Shown one piece after another: positions 9,937-24,300 of a stretch of 64,000 bases of DNA. The stretch's first letter is position 1, and each line of letters opens with the position of its first letter. Source of the stretch: Edaphochlamys debaryana (lineage: Eukaryota; Chlorophyta; Chlorophyceae; Chlamydomonadales); contig JAEHOE010000114.1 of NCBI GenBank assembly GCA_016858145.1, positions 310,001 to 374,000 of the forward strand. Direction: 5' to 3'. Position numbers and translations under genes: made by a program. Under the pieces are notes generated by a model. It saw only the letters and a program-made list of their open reading frames with translations, had not been told where the DNA came from and did not search any database.

Positions 9937-12351
9937 GCAGCGACGGAGGCAGAAGAGGTCGTTGGGCTAAGCTGTGGTCTATGAAGACAGGCTGACGAGT
10001 GGTTCACGGGTGTTCGCATGCAGCTTGCCGGGTGCCTTTGCGAGGACCCCCGGCTTGCCGCCCCCGTGCAGGCGCCAGAGCATTGAGCCCTCACGGAGCC
10101 GCCGTACTCACCCGTACCACAGGCTCTTCACTTGCATAGCTGCATGCGTGAGGGTGGGGTTGGCCGGGGGGGCGGGGCAGAATTAGCGAACGCGTCGCGC
10201 CCTGGTAGGGGACTAAGGGGAGGCAGAGGGTAAAGGACTAAGGGGAGGCAGAGGAGCCGTCCTGGCCATATGGCCGCCCCTGAATGCTTAGAGCGGCAGT
10301 CCCTATTATGGTTTGTCCTGACATACTAGCCACCAACCCTGCTGGACACGACTCTGGGCTTGAACGCACCTGTCCGTCCCTTGAGCAGCTGGGCAATTTC
10401 GCTCCACCTGAAGACAGTAGGGACAGGGAGAGGGGCCGCGGGGCATTGAACGTCCTGGCACGTACACGTGGTGTTGGAGGTACAGCGCTGCGGGCACTGC
10501 GCTGGGGCCCACGTTACACGGAAGGTAGGTGGCGTATACATGTCGCTTGCTGCCACGCTGCACGCTCAAGGGGCCCTGTCCCTGGCGCAGCCCTGGCCGA
10601 CGCTCGTGGGGCCCTTCGCACTTCAGTCAGACCCGTCCTTTTGCGGCTAGTTTAGACGCCACCTAACGAGCTAACGCTTGACGCGCACTGCGCAACGACG
10701 CAACCACACCCCGCCGCAGCAGGACGTAGTGTAATGCGAACCCGCCCAAAACTGTCCGCAACGCGCCTTGAGCCAAGCGAGACATGGAGCCGGAGCACCT
10801 GCTCCTCGTCCTTAGGGCTCCAAGGCGCAGCCGAGCAGCTGCAAGGCAGAAATAAAGCATCCTGAGTGAGTTGAGCCGGTACCAAATGGCTCTTGGCTGT
10901 GTGTGCCACACAAAGCACTGGCATTGCCCTCAAGGTCCACAAGTACGCTCACCGTCGAGCCCCTCCTTGCGCTTCTGCATCAGTCCGGCCCATGTTCAGC
11001 GTCGACGCTGGAGCGCCTTGCCCCGCGAGGACCCAAGCTAGAGTACTAAGCTGTCACGTCTCAGCGCGGTGATGATAACTAGCCTTGTGCCGACTAAGAG
11101 CGACTCTTGCCCGAGCGCGAGGACTTCAGGCGCTCGCGTCTAGGCCTGGTAAGCGCTGCTGTGTCGTTGTGTCCTGCTGGAATCACTGATTGGCCAGGAT
11201 TCCAGCATTGCGCTGCCAAAGAGCAACGGCTCGACCAGCAGCAGGCAGCGTACGAGCTAGGTTCGCCAGCAACGTTTCCACAACAGGCCTCCAGAGCTTA
11301 TAGTTAACCTCAGCATTCAAGTCCACGATATACGTTGCGCAAGTCGTGCCAGTCCAGCTGGGGTCCCAGTGCTCCGTTGGGGTCCGACAGCTTCCCATTC
11401 GCGCGTCGTCCCATACATCTCGCTCGACGCGCGTCAAGCAGTGTCTTGAGTATACGCAGGCACATGGAGGAGTCTGGGCAACATGTCGTATCACGCAGGG
11501 GCGTCCAAAATCCTCGCTGCACCCCCGCTACACCTCCGCGCTTCGGGTGGCCGACCCCCCGAGCAAGCACTACATGGAGCGAGCAATCATTGTTTAGCAT
11601 CTTCACACACAACAGCCGCATGCGGCCTTCAACGTCTCGGTTCAGCAGTTGCGGTTGCGAACGAATGCGAGCAATCGGGACTCTCGCAGCCCCACTGGCC
11701 TGGCGCACTAGCGCAGTGGTGAGATAGTACAGGAAAGACAGTGAAGGTAACCACTTGGAGCTCTCATTGATTGCGCGGTCCTGCACTGCGGGTGTTGCGT
11801 GTCGCACCCAGGAAGTGAGGCAGGCAGGGTTCGCCGTGTCGGGACGTGATTCCATGTACGTGCATTCCGTTCACCCGGTTCTGCCGGTACAATGACACCT
11901 TCAAGCATTGGCCACTGCCGTCGCACAGGCACACACCCGCCAGGTCATCCCGCCCTTGCTTCCCCACCGGACAACCAACCTGGCCAGCCCTCCATCGATC
12001 CAGCACATACAACTGAGTTATGCCTCCCCCAGTTCCTCCATCCATCGCTCATTGCTCAACGCTGCCGCCCACACCAGCCTATCACCTGATGCCTTCGTTC
12101 CAATCCCCACCGACCCACTCAACAGCCCACATGCACGCACTGCGCCTTAATTGTTGCACCACACACGCCCACGCACCACACACGCCCACGCACGACGACC
12201 CCTCCCTTCGCCTGCGCGGCCCACCCACTACAGTAACCATTTCCCGCCGGCCCCTCTCTCTACACACAAGCTTCCAGCCGAGCACTGGGCGCATGCAGCA
12301 GCCAGCTCACGCGGGTCTGCTCTCTGCCGTACGTCTCCCGGGCAGGGGCCT
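9937..12351. other. Intergenic, 2.4 kb, minor repeats only
   Basis: Spacer between two minus-strand genes, holding the promoter of the 676-aa gene and the 3' UTR of the giant LRR gene. A 19-bp direct repeat GGACTAAGGGGAGGCAGAG occurs at 10210-10228 and 10235-10253. A 17-bp unit containing CACACACGCCCACG is duplicated near 12158-12195. No coding exon chain, tRNA or transposon end was found. Confidence 0.5.
10210..10253. repeat. 19-bp direct repeat, two copies
   Basis: Two exact copies of GGACTAAGGGGAGGCAGAG with a 25-bp period, in the spacer upstream of the 676-aa gene. Function unknown. Confidence 0.85.
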
Positions 12352-15300
12352 TCACCTCCCGCCCTTCTTCTTTGCCTGCGGCTCGTTCATCTTGCTCTTG
12401 TCCGCCGTCTTCTTCTTCTTCACCGCAAAGGCCGCGAAGCGGGGCCCGGCCGCGGCGGCGGCCTTGCCCGGCTGAATGATGGCCATGCCCCCGCTCTTGG
12501 GGTCCTTGTACAGCCGCCACGCGCGCTGTATCTGGCGAGCGGCTAGTGTCTGCAGGTGGGAGGGGCCGAGGGCGGCGAGAGGGGATGCGTCATGCGTGCG
12601 GAGGGGATTGTCTGAGGGAGGGCTTAGCTCGGGGGCCGTCTGGGGGCAGACACGGCTTTGGTGGGCGGGCGTGCGCTGTGTTGCTTTTGCGCGCCGGTTC
12701 GCCCCCGTCCGTTTCCAGCCTCCACTCCAGCCACTCCAGCCGGTAGTATAAAGCCGACGTCTCACCTTGGCAGCGTCCTCATCCGGCCAGATGAAGTCGA
12801 ACTCCAGCGTCGTCTGCGGCGTGGTTCCGTCCGCGGCGTTGCCCCGCAGCACCGTCCACATGTTGAAGCCCTGGTTCACACGCCGCGCCTGGCCGTCTGC
12901 GCGAGGGAGGGGGGCACGGGCGTGGCTTATAAGAGGGGGCCTTCGGTACGGGGGACGACGGACGAGGGGGGGGCTTAAGCACGGGGCGTAGGGCGCGAAC
13001 GAGCACCGAGCACCCGACAGGCCACGTGGGGCATGTGGCGCGGCTGGCGAGCTGGACACATGGCATGCGTGGCGGCTGACGCACACAATGCTGGCCCACG
13101 GAGTGGACAGCGGCGGCTCGGTGGCAAGTAGGAAGCCGAGGTGGATGGAGGCCGTGGCGGATTGGTACGGCAGGGCTCACCAATGGTGAGGCTCTTCCAG
13201 CAGTGTATGGGGGAGTCGAGGGACTTGTTGTACAGCTGCCACGCCACCTGGTGCTCGTCCTCCTGCGTATGGTACGGCAGTACGACAACATAGCGGGCAC
13301 ACGTTGGCTGCAGCCCGCAGGTCAGGTCACGGCCCTCCCGCTGCCCGCGGCTCGCCCCCCAACCGCACACTACCTGCAAGCCTCCCTGCTCGTTCCCCAT
13401 AGTACCCGGGGCTCCCTCCTGGGGCGAAGCCTTGGGTCTCCATCCAGGTTCATGTAACCCACAGCTTCCGAACCCCAGCGCACCCATCCCCAGGCTACCC
13501 GAGCCTCCCTCAGGCTGCCCCCTGTCCCACCTTGAACATGCGCAGGCGGTAGTGCATGGCTGGTCGCTCCTCGTTGAAGACGTTCATGTAGCCCAGGCGC
13601 TGGCAGATGCGCACCTGGGGGGGGGGGGAGGGGGATGAGGGGCAGGTGTGAGGGAGGGGGAGGGGGGGGTGAAGGCGTTGCAGCAGGCACCGTGTGGGCA
13701 CGAGACGGCGGGGGAAGCGGGGACGGGGGCAAGGCGCCGCCGCACTTCAAGGTGGCACACCGGGGAGCGCGAGCAGTCGATCAATCTTGCAGCCCGCTCA
13801 ACAACTAGCTCAGCCCGTAGCCCTGCCTGTCCTTCCACAGGGCAGCCCACGCCGCTGCGCTACCGTACCCTCCGGTTCCGACCCAGTCGCAACTACCGAC
13901 ACACACCTGCTGCTCGTTGGTGAGCGTACGCATGACGTCCACCCAGTGAGCGTCTCGGTCCGTGGCCCGAGCCCAGAACGCCGTGGCCGTCTCCACCCGC
14001 TCGTCCGTGGCGGTTGGCGGCAGCAACTGCAGCAGCTGGATCAACTGCCAGCACGTGACGTAGTGCCGTACCGACAGGATCCGGATCGACTCGACGTACC
14101 GCGCCGTGTCGCGCACGTACACGGGCGGTACGGTCGGCGCGACGGCGGTACGCGGCCGCATGGACTTGCCCGACCGTAGCGGAGAGGCGCCGGTCGCGGG
14201 CGACCCCACGTCCGTCAGGGACCTCCCGTCTAGGCCGGCCCCAGCGCCCAACAGGGCTCCGGAGGAGGGCTCGCGGCCGGGCGGGAAGCGTGCTGGCCGC
14301 GGCGTGTCCGTGGCTGACGTGAGGCCGGTGGACTCGAGCGGCAGCTGAGCGGAGCTGTTTCCCCGCATCGTCGAGTTGAGACCGCTGCCGCCGCCGGACC
14401 GCTCGCCCGAAAGCGCCGACGTCGCGCCGCCGCCGTCGGCGGCGCCGCCGGAGCGGCTGGCGCGGCGGCTGGCCAGCATCGCGTCTCGGCCGCCTGAAGT
14501 TGACGTCGTACCGGGCCGATCTCGATCCAGATCCAGCCCCACGCCGGAAGAATCCCGGTGCGGCCGCTGCACGCCGCCGCTCTGGCTATCGCTCGCCCCG
14601 GAGGCGTCGCCGTCGGCCGCCGAAGACCCCGGGACGAAGCCGAAGGCGCCGGGGCCGGCGGTGGACCGCCGCCGTATGAGCTGCGGGTTGCTGGAGCTAA
14701 CGGTCGTCCCGTCGTCGGCGGTTGCGTTCCCAAACGTGGTTACGCGGCGCTCGGTGGCGCCAGCGGCGGCGGCAGCCGAGGCGCCGCCCTCGGCGGCGGC
14801 GCTGGCGGCCGCCGCGGCGGCGAATGCGGCGGCGGCGTACTCGGCGGCCGCCGCCGGGTCGTCCCGCACCCGGATCTCGTGCAGCGCCGTACGGAGGTAC
14901 GGCACTGAGGCGGAGATGGGGTGGCGCTGCGTCCACGCCTCCCAGCGCCGCAGCGCTGCGACGGCGGTGGTGAGGGCGGGATGGTCCAGGGTCCGCGTCA
15001 GCCCCACAGGGTCGAGCCTCTCATCGCCTGCTCGGGAAGGAATTAGGGGCCACAGGCAAGGTATTCACACATAAGTGTGTTTAGGATGCGTAGGGTCGGC
15101 GCGTGATAAGTATTGGTGCAGTGTGTATAGGTGCGAGTGTGGGGCGTGCCAGGATGCGCAGTGGGGGCACTGGAGCGGCATCCTCAACCCCGGGCCCATC
15201 TCCCGCGCCGCTCCGCACCTGTGAGCCTGGCCAGCAGCACCGCGAACTGCGCCCTGCTCAGCGGCTTCAGGCCCGGGGCGATGGGCCTCAGGTCCACAAA

Positions 15301-18300
15301 GCACAGGTCCAGGATGCCCTCCTGGGGCAGGTAGCTGGGGAGGGGGTGGGAGAGGGGGGAGGCGGGTGACGAGACGACGGGGGTGGTAGACGAGGGAAGA
15401 GGCATACAAGCAGCCGGCTGAGGCCCGAGGCGGGCAGGTAGACACAACGAAGCCAGCAGAGGGCTGCCAGCAAGGGCCTGCGGGGCACATCAGAACCGCC
15501 TTTGACGGCCGTGGTGCGGCCGGCAAGGGTGCGCCGCAGGTAGGGGGGTGCGTGCGGCCCGTTGGAGGCCCTCGGCGCCACTCACAGCTTGTGCGGGTCC
15601 GACACGTCCGTGGGCACTCCATCCATGTTGCAGGCCGTGAAGCACACGTGGTGGGGATGCTGAGTCAGCTTGGTGTCGAACTGAGGAGGGGTCGGGGTCG
15701 GGGCCGGCGGGATCGGGGCGGTGGGCAGTCAAGGCCAGTTCAGTGGGGGCCCGGCCCGTGCAAGCCCCTTGCCAGCCACCGTCCGTTCTAGCCCCCTGCC
15801 CCACACTCCGTCCTTCGTCCGCAGCCGGAAGCTTTCTTGCCGTTCTCCGCCCGCAGCTGCCTTCCCCACCCCCTCCCATCATCCCCCTCCCCCTCCCCCT
15901 CCCCCCACCCCCACCCACCTGTCTCGTGTACTCCTCCAGCAGCTGCTTGGCCACGCAGGCGTGCGGCAGCTGCGACAACATCAGTGTGTAGCGTCCCGTG
16001 GGATTCTCGGGGTAGAACAGCCGCACCCGGCCCAGCCGGGTCTCAACCTGGGGGGGGGGGGGGGGGGTGTCAGGGAGGGAGGGAGGGGGTTGATGGGGGC
16101 GGATGGGAGCGGATGGGGGCGGATGGGGGGGAAGAATGCATACGGGGGGTGCGCTGGTGCGGTTGAAGGCATTGAGTTTGGCGAAGCTTCTGCACGCCCC
16201 ATCGAACCTTGGAGCCCCGTGTGCTGAAGGCGTGCATTACCCGCCCTCCCCCACCTGCTCCCGCATGCCCTCGTCCAGCTCCTCCAGCACCGCGTAGAAG
16301 GACTCGGTGTCGCTCAGCACGCCGAACGCCTGCACCACGGCCTCAGCACGCGCCTCACGACCGTCGAAGCAGCGGACCTGCGGGCAGCCGGCAAGGCGGC
16401 AAGGGGGGAGGGGAGGGGGGGATTCTCATGTTGCGGTGGAAAAGCAGGCCGCGCGAAGGGTGATTGAGTTGGGGAGTTTGGGCCGGGGATGCGAGGATGC
16501 GGGTCTGTTGTCCGTGGCAGGCACGGTTGGGTTTGAAAGCAAGAAGAAGAAAACACAAGACGGGGCTAGGCGCTCACGATGTGCTTGAGCTGGCCGCAGG
16601 TGAGGTACACGTCAGTGACCATGGCCTCGAGCAGCTGCAGCTTCCACTCGTCGGTTGCGCCCTTCAACTCCGTGGCGGTTGATGAGTCATGCCCCTTCTT
16701 GCTGCCCGACTTGGACGCGCCGCCCTTCTGCCCGCCGCCCGCCGCCGCGGCGGCGGCGCGCGCGGCCTTGGCGGCCGCCCCGGCGGCCGCGGCGCCGGCG
16801 GCGGAGCCGCCCGCGGCGGCGGCAGCTGCCGCCGCGGCCGCGGCGGCTGCCGCTGCTGCCGCCGCCGCTGCGGCGTTGGCTGCTTCCAGGTCGGCGGCGG
16901 TGGGCAGGCGCTGTCCGTCGTAGGCGGAGAGGACCATAGGGTCTTTGGGCGTGCGGTTGCCCTCGGGGTCGGCGATGGCAAACCACATGTTGCGGACCTG
17001 CGCGGGGGCCAGGTGGCCGGAGTCAGAGTCAGAGTCGGAATTGGAGTCGGCGTCGCCTGAACAATTTGTAGGTCTGGAATGGCGCTCAAAACGATGCCTC
17101 TAGCTCCTAGCCTGTACCTGCTCTCCGCAGCCCGAGCCGCCTCGGTTGCACACGCTTCCCCGCTGTCCCCACCACGTCCCCCCCGGCTTCATCCCCCCAC
17201 CTCCAGGTCGCTCAGCGCTCCGTCGTCCTTCATGAGGGGGGTGCAGGAAACGAACTCCACATGCAGCCGGCCGCGGAGGGGGATCTGGGGAGAGGGAGGG
17301 GGAGAGGGGAGGGGAGTGAGGTGCGGAGTGTCGGCAGGAGCGGCGGCTGAAAGCAGCGGCGGTGGGCGCAGGACTGGAGGCCGGGGGCATCATAGGTTTC
17401 CTCGGCCTGTCGCGGCGGCTCGCCGCCACCCTCCCCTCCCTCGCTCCCCCCTTGTGCCGCCCCCCACCTGCAGCTTGGACGTGCTGCTGAGCCGGAAGGC
17501 CTTGCCGTTGAGGGTGGCCCCCCGCCAGCTGCGCAGGCCCATGCGGGCGGCCAGGCCCACCAGTTCCACGGCCACCTGGGGGCGGGGAAGGGGGGTGAGA
17601 CTGTTAGAGGAGGAGGGGAGCAGGCCTGCGGGGGGACGCATGGACGCATGGAAGCCAAGGGAGCCCGGTACAGCCGGAGCGCCCTGACAAGACGCGTAAC
17701 CGACCTGGTAGTGCGCCGGGACCTCGAGATCCAGGTCGTACACGCCATCTGGATCGTGCGGATCCCACACCACCGTGGATGCGCCCATGACGCCGAAGGA
17801 GCATCCCAGCAGGTCCACCTGACAGGGGGGGAGGAAGGGGGGTTGCAATCAGACATCGACAGTCCTTTCACCTCGCTGGGGCGCACAGGCCAGCAGATGC
17901 GGCCACGGACCCACCTCCCAATCCCATGTGGCACCCCCCTACAGCCCCAGCCCATCCTCTCCTTCCCGTTCACCCCAGACCCCATTCCCCCCGCATCATC
18001 CCCCACCCCACAGTGATGGGGCTCACTGGTTGCCGCATCGGGCTCGCTGGCTGCCGCAACACCTTTCTCTTCGCTTTCTCCTTCGTCAGAGATCACCCCC
18101 CCACCCATCCTAACCCCCTTTTGTTCTTCCCGTGTGTTCCCCCAAATTGTCAGCACCCCCTCCCTACCGTCTCCAACTGCCCCTGGTGCACGGCTTTGAG
18201 CAACTTGCGCGCCGCCATCACGCCCACGGGGTTGTCGCGCAGGACGAGCGTCGTCAGCACGCCGTTGTCGGTTAGGGAGTCGAGCATGACTAAGGACGTG

Positions 18301-21300
18301 TCACCCGAGACCGAGTCGCCGGACAGGTCCAGGATCTGCGGGTGGCGTACGGCAGGGCCGCGGGGTGAGGAGTCAGAGATCGATGCAGTTGGGCTCAGCT
18401 AGGAGGCCTTGGCCTCCCATGCGAGCACAAGAAGAAGGGTCACATCCGTGCGTGTCACGCCAGGGACCAGAGCCCCATCCAAACCCAACCGCAGCCGCCT
18501 CCACCCCACCTGGAGCGAGCAGTTCACTTTGAGCGCCTGCATCGGAGGGAAGGTGAGGAGACGCGGGCTGACGTCAGCACAGCACGCGGGATGCTGGCAG
18601 CGCTCCACCCCACCCCGAGTCCGCCGGGGAGCCCCTTCATATCCTCCTTGCATGGATCTAACCCCAGCGCGTCGGCCTTGCATGGGCCAAGCCATCCCGA
18701 CATGTCGTACCCGTCCCCTCCCCGCCTCTGTTTGCTGACCCAACCCCTGCTCCCGGGCCCTGCACTCGAGCCCTGCCCCCGAGCCCTGCCCCTCTCACCT
18801 TGGCCACGTGCGACGCTCCCACGTCCGTGATCCCCGTCCACGCCAGGTAGAGCTGCTGAATGGAGTTGGCGGCGCGCAGGCCCTCCCCCACCGCCTGGCC
18901 GCCGCGCTTGCCCAGCGTGTTCCACGACACGTCCAGGATGCGGATCGCGCTGTACGGCAAGATCGGGATCCAGATCCGCGTGCGTGCGTCGTTAGCCCCG
19001 ATGCAGACAACGAACCGTGTGTGGCGCTGCGCCTCTGCCCTCGGGCGCTCGGTGCGAGGGGCCTCTATCCCCCGGTCTGGCCTGGCCCTCGCCCCGCATT
19101 ACCCGACACGCCCCACTGCCTCCACCACCCCAGCCCCTCACCGTGCGGTATGGCACTGGCGTCTGGCCTCCTCCAACACATGTGCCCACCCCGCTTCCCG
19201 ACCCCCCCTGCCCCCACCTGCTGTTCTCCAGCATGCGACCGATGGCCTGCGCCCCGCGCTCCCCCAGCCCGCACCGGACCATGCGCAGCTCTGCGGCGAG
19301 GGGCCGACACGCGACACGGAGTGAGGGCGAGCCCGGGACATGGCAGCGAGCCGGGCAGGCAGCATGCATGAAGGCAGGCCGGCACCAGGGCGACACCCCG
19401 AGGCAGTGAACTCAGAGCGAGCCCGAGACACACCAGGCTACCTGACGGCTTGCTTTGCCTGCCTAGTGCGGTGCGAGTGCGGCGCAACAGGGGCGACATA
19501 CAGTACACCCAGCCGGAACCCGGCAGCCTCACCAGCCAGGGCAGAGTAGTCGTTTGAGGCGGCCTCGCACACTAGCTCCGCGCCCGCGTCCCCGATGGGG
19601 TTGCAGTCCAGGACCAGGCGCGTGAGGGAGCCGTGCGGGGGGCGCGCGTCCAGGCCCCGGCGGATGCGCTGGGCCTAGGATCGGGGGTGGGCGTGAGCAG
19701 GGAGGGGGCAGGGGTTGGGGTTTAGGGTGAGGACGAAGAGGAGGGGGGATAGGGGTGTGGGCACGGGCACATGTACAATGTTCAAGGGTCTGGCTGCAGG
19801 GGCCGGGCACGGCAGGGCACGGGCGGAGGCTGGTGGGGCAGTCCACGCTACGCCGGCGCGGGCGCGGGCGTGGTGCGCACCTTGGCTGCGGGCAGCTCGC
19901 TCCGCAGCAGGGGCAGCAGGGGCTCCATGGAGGCGGCGGAGAGCTCGTTGGAGGCCAGGTCCAGGCCCTGACAGGGGGGGGGGGCACAGGGGGGGTGTTT
20001 GAAGCTGATAAGCGGGAGAGCGTCGAATGGGGGAAGGGGGGAAAGGAGAAGGACGGGAAGACTTCAAAAGGGAACGAGCGTCAAAGGAGGGCGTTCAAAC
20101 AACGGGCTGGACGAAGCGACCGCAAGGCGGACTGGAGCGGAGGATCAAAACCTGGACGGGCAGTACGGCAGAGTCACGTGGGCTCGCAGCTGCCAGCTTG
20201 CTTGGTACTCTTTCCCCATTGCCTGTACCCACTTGATTGCACCAATACATATCACGCGCCCACCCTACGCATCTTGATCACCCACCTTGATGCCCGCGCA
20301 CGCTGACGACACGAGCCGGTTGGCCAGCGGCCCCAGGAACGTCTCGTCCCCCAGGGCGTTGCCCGCCAGCATGAGCTCAACCACCGCGGCCAGGTCGGGG
20401 TGGGCCAACACGTCCACCAGGGCCACCACCTTGGGGAGGGGAGGGATGAGGGGGGTTGAGTGGGTGAGGAAAGGGCGAGGGATCGTTGCCGAATGGGAGA
20501 CCAGAGAGGGAAGAAAGAGAGTGTTGCGACGTGCGCGAACTACCTGGTGACCCTATCACCGCACCGACCCCCGGCGTTCGACGCCTCCGTCCGAAGCCTC
20601 CGCAGTCCGTGTCCCACCCCACCCCACCCCACCCCACCCTTCTCCACATCCTCCCCTAACCCCCAGTCTCATTGCACCGACCCCCGCCTCTCCGACCCCT
20701 CCGCCATCCACCCCCTCCCCCCCCGCCCCCCCCCGCCCCCCGCACCTGATCCACCCCGTTGACCGCGTGGCTGAGGTTGAAGGAGGGCGGAGAGCCCTGC
20801 TTGCGGAACCGCCGCAGCAGCCGCCCCACCTCGCCCACGCGGTCGCATGGGCCCACGTGCGCCGCCTCGTCCGCCTCCGCCTCCGTCAGCACTGCGGCCA
20901 GCTCGTGCCTTCGCACATGATCGTGGAGTGAATGGGACACAGCCGGTGAGAGCTAGCTGAGTGCCGATGCAGAAGCTTTTTTATTTCTGTCAGCCCCAAG
21001 CCCTAGAGTCCGTTTCCTCACTGGCTCACTGGACATTCGCACAGCCGACCGCCCCAACGTATCAAGATTTGGGGAGTCAGGACGACAGCAGCCTTTCCCA
21101 ATAGTTACCCCGCTGGCTTTCATACCCCACACTCACTGCGTGTTGTACAGCACGTCGAAAGGCGACGCCGTGCCCTGCCCGGGCGGCCAGTCCCACTCCC
21201 CAAAGTCCTGCCGCCGTAGCTTGCGCCGAGGCGCCGTGTCCTCGCCGCCCGGCATGCCCGTAACAAGCGCCGCCGACCCCTCAAAAAGCGCCGCCTGCGA

Positions 21301-24300
21301 GTTGGCCTGGGCCGACGGCGTCGACGGCCGCTGCGCCGATAGCGGCAGCGAGGCGGCGGCGACGATGGCGGCGGGGCGGCTGGGCGGCGGCGCCGCCGCC
21401 GACGCGCCGTAGCTCGCCCCCGCCGCATTCACCGCCGCGACGGCGGCGGTGCGCGGCGTCGCCGGGCGGCTGTCGCTGAGCCCCGCGGCGCTGGCGCTGG
21501 CGGCCGCCGCCGCCGCGGCTGAGTTGACCGCGGCGGCGGCTTTCGCGCCGCTGCCTGCGGGCGCCTGCGCCGCCACCACGGGCGGCGGCAGGGCGGCGTA
21601 CAGCTGCTGCGAGGGGAAGGACTCTCCGTAGGTTCCCAGCCTGGCCGCGGCGCGGGTGATGGGCAGCAGCGCAGAGTCGATGGAGCGAGTGAAGACGGCG
21701 GTCTGCAGGGCACGGAGTGGCGAGGAAGGCAGGTGGAAGAGGGCACCGCAGTAGGGGGCAGGAGTCAGGGAGGGGAGGTTGCGCGCCCCTGCCGCCCACG
21801 CAGCCCACAGCCCGTTCCCACATTACGTACAGCAGTGGCTCCCTGGCCCCCACCGCCGCATAGCCCATCCCCACACAGACGTACAGCTTCCCCGCAGGCC
21901 GATCCCACCTCTGCGTCTGTCAGCTGCTTGGCCACCCGGGGCGAGTGCAGGCCGCTGATGGGGGAAGCCAGGGAGGCGCGAAGGGGGGACATGGCAGACT
22001 TGGAGGCGGCGCGGGCGGCCGCCGCCCCCCGGATGCGGTCCAAGCGGGCGCTGGCCCAAGAGGCGGGGGCGCCCGCGCCGCCCGGGGCCGTGGAGGGGCG
22101 GGAGCCGCCGCCCAGGCCTGAGGGGCGTGGTGGTGGGGTGGGGTGGTGGGTTCAGAGGTGTGGTGGTGGTGGTGGGTAGGGGAGGGCAACGAGGGGCGTA
22201 GGGCTGCTCTGTCTCAACACAACCTGTCCAAGGCTGGGACGGTGCAGGGTTGCGTCCCCACTACCCGAACAGCACGTGCAGCGTCCCCGCGGGGCCCCCC
22301 GACAGCCCCCACGACCCAACCTCGGCCCCCAACACCCACCCGAGCGGCCAAAGGCGCTGCTGGGGCCCTGGCTGCTGCCAGGCCGACCTCCTCCGCCGCC
22401 TCGTGCGGACGCTCCGGGCACATTGGGCGACGTCGCCCTGTTGGGCCCCAGCACGCTGCCCGGCCGCCCGCCAGCCGCCGCCGCCGCCGCCGTCATCGAC
22501 GGTCCAGAGCCGGCGGCGGCGGGAGCCAGCCCCGACCCAGACGCCCTCTGGCCCGCCGCCGGCCCCGTGCCGGCCCCAGCAACGCTGTCGGTCGTGCCGG
22601 GTCGCGGGGCTTTCGAGGGCGATTTGGGTCGGCCCTTTTCCGGCGGCGGCGCTGACGGCGTGGGCGGCGGCGGGCCGTTGAGCCCCCACACCGGATCCAC
22701 GATCCTGCCCTCAACCACCGCGCTGACGATGTCCGGATCGATTCCGGCGGGCGCGTGGCGGCCGATCAGGGCGCCAACCGCCGCGCTGCCGGGCCGTACG
22801 AGGTGCTGGAGATGTACGGGTACGGCAGGGAGCGGGACGAGCACGGGCGGCGGCCCGGGGGCCTTGCCCTTGCCCTTGCCGCCCTTGCCGGACGCGCCGC
22901 GGCTGGCAGCCCCAGACCCCGAGCTAGCCGCCGCCGATTTAGACTTTGACGCTTTGGCAGCAGCCGCAGCGGTCTCTGGTGACATACGCCCGCCTAGTAC
23001 GGCACCCAACGTGATCCTGGCAGAGTTTGGGCCGCCGCCGAGGCCGCCGCCGCCGCCAGAGGCAGCCGGCGCCGTCGACGGCCGGGACTGGCCCGCCGCC
23101 ACCGCCGCCGCCACCATCTGCTTCATCATCAGATAGTCCGCGTCACGGTGTACGAACGTGCTCGTCAGCGGTGCCTCAGCCGCCGTACTGAGGGAGCCGA
23201 ACGGCCCGGCCGGCGGCGGCGGCGCGTTGGGCCCGCGCGGCGGCGCCTGGGTGGGCACGGGCACGTGGGATCCCAGCGGTACGGCAATCCCCAGCGCGCG
23301 CTGATGGAAGTTCAGTACGGCACGAGAGGGGATGAAGAGGGGCACGGACCCCGCACTGCTGGGCGTTGGCGCCGGCCGGCCCCGGGTGGGTGACGCCGCC
23401 CGTCGCTGCGCCATTGCCCCACCACCAACGGTGGGGCTGGGGCTGCGGCCTCCGCCAACACGGCTCGCCGCCTGAGCCGCACTCGCCGAGGCCAGCGTCG
23501 CGGCTGCGGCCGCCGCCGCTGCGGCCGGCGTGCCCTTCACAGGCGAGGCGGGGGCCGCCGGGGGCGTGTCCGAGGGGGGTATCGCAGAGTCTGGGCGGGA
23601 CGCCATGCCCCCGCCGAAGCCGCCGCCGAAGCGAGGGGTGACGGGGGCGAAGATGCTGGTGGTGAACGCCGTGACGGCAGCGGGAGCCGGCTGAACGTCG
23701 CCCCGCCCCGGCGACTCGAGGTTGGGCATGACCTGTTCGTTGGGGGAAGGGTGTGTGTGGGGGGGGGGGGCATCACGGGCTGAAGAGCGGGTGCTGGGCG
23801 GACCTGGCCCCTAGGTGTCCACGCCTCTGGCGCCCAGTCAGAACACCTTCCCCGCACACCCCCTGCCGCTCAGCTACCTCCATCCCTGACCGCCTCCTCC
23901 ACCTGCTCTCAACACCGGCCCGCCGCCTACCTCCGCCACCCACTACCCTGCCCCGCCTCAACCCCGCCTCCCTTCCCTCCCCTGTCCCTTTCCTTCCCCC
24001 CCGCTCCCGCCCCACCATGTACAGCTTCTCCAGTACGTCCATCTCCTCCATCGCCATCTCGTCATCGCTAGAGTCAGCCGCGTCGTCCTCACTACTACTG
24101 GTGCTGCTAGGCGCACGGGGCGTCAGCTTGGGGGCCAGCTCCATACTCTCCGCGAAAAACCGCCCGAGCGCCTCGCCGATATTCTCTATCGCGGCAATTT
24201 TGCGCGGCGGCTCGACGCTCGCAGCGTTGCGCGCCGCACCGCGGCTGCCCGGCCGGCTCGCGTTCGCTGCCGCGGCGGCAGAACGGGAGGCGGCGGAGGC

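Noticed and set aside
16799..16890. Poly-alanine GCC/GCG run as a microsatellite
   Set aside because: It is part of an in-phase exon with conserved sequence on both sides, so it is annotated as coding low complexity.
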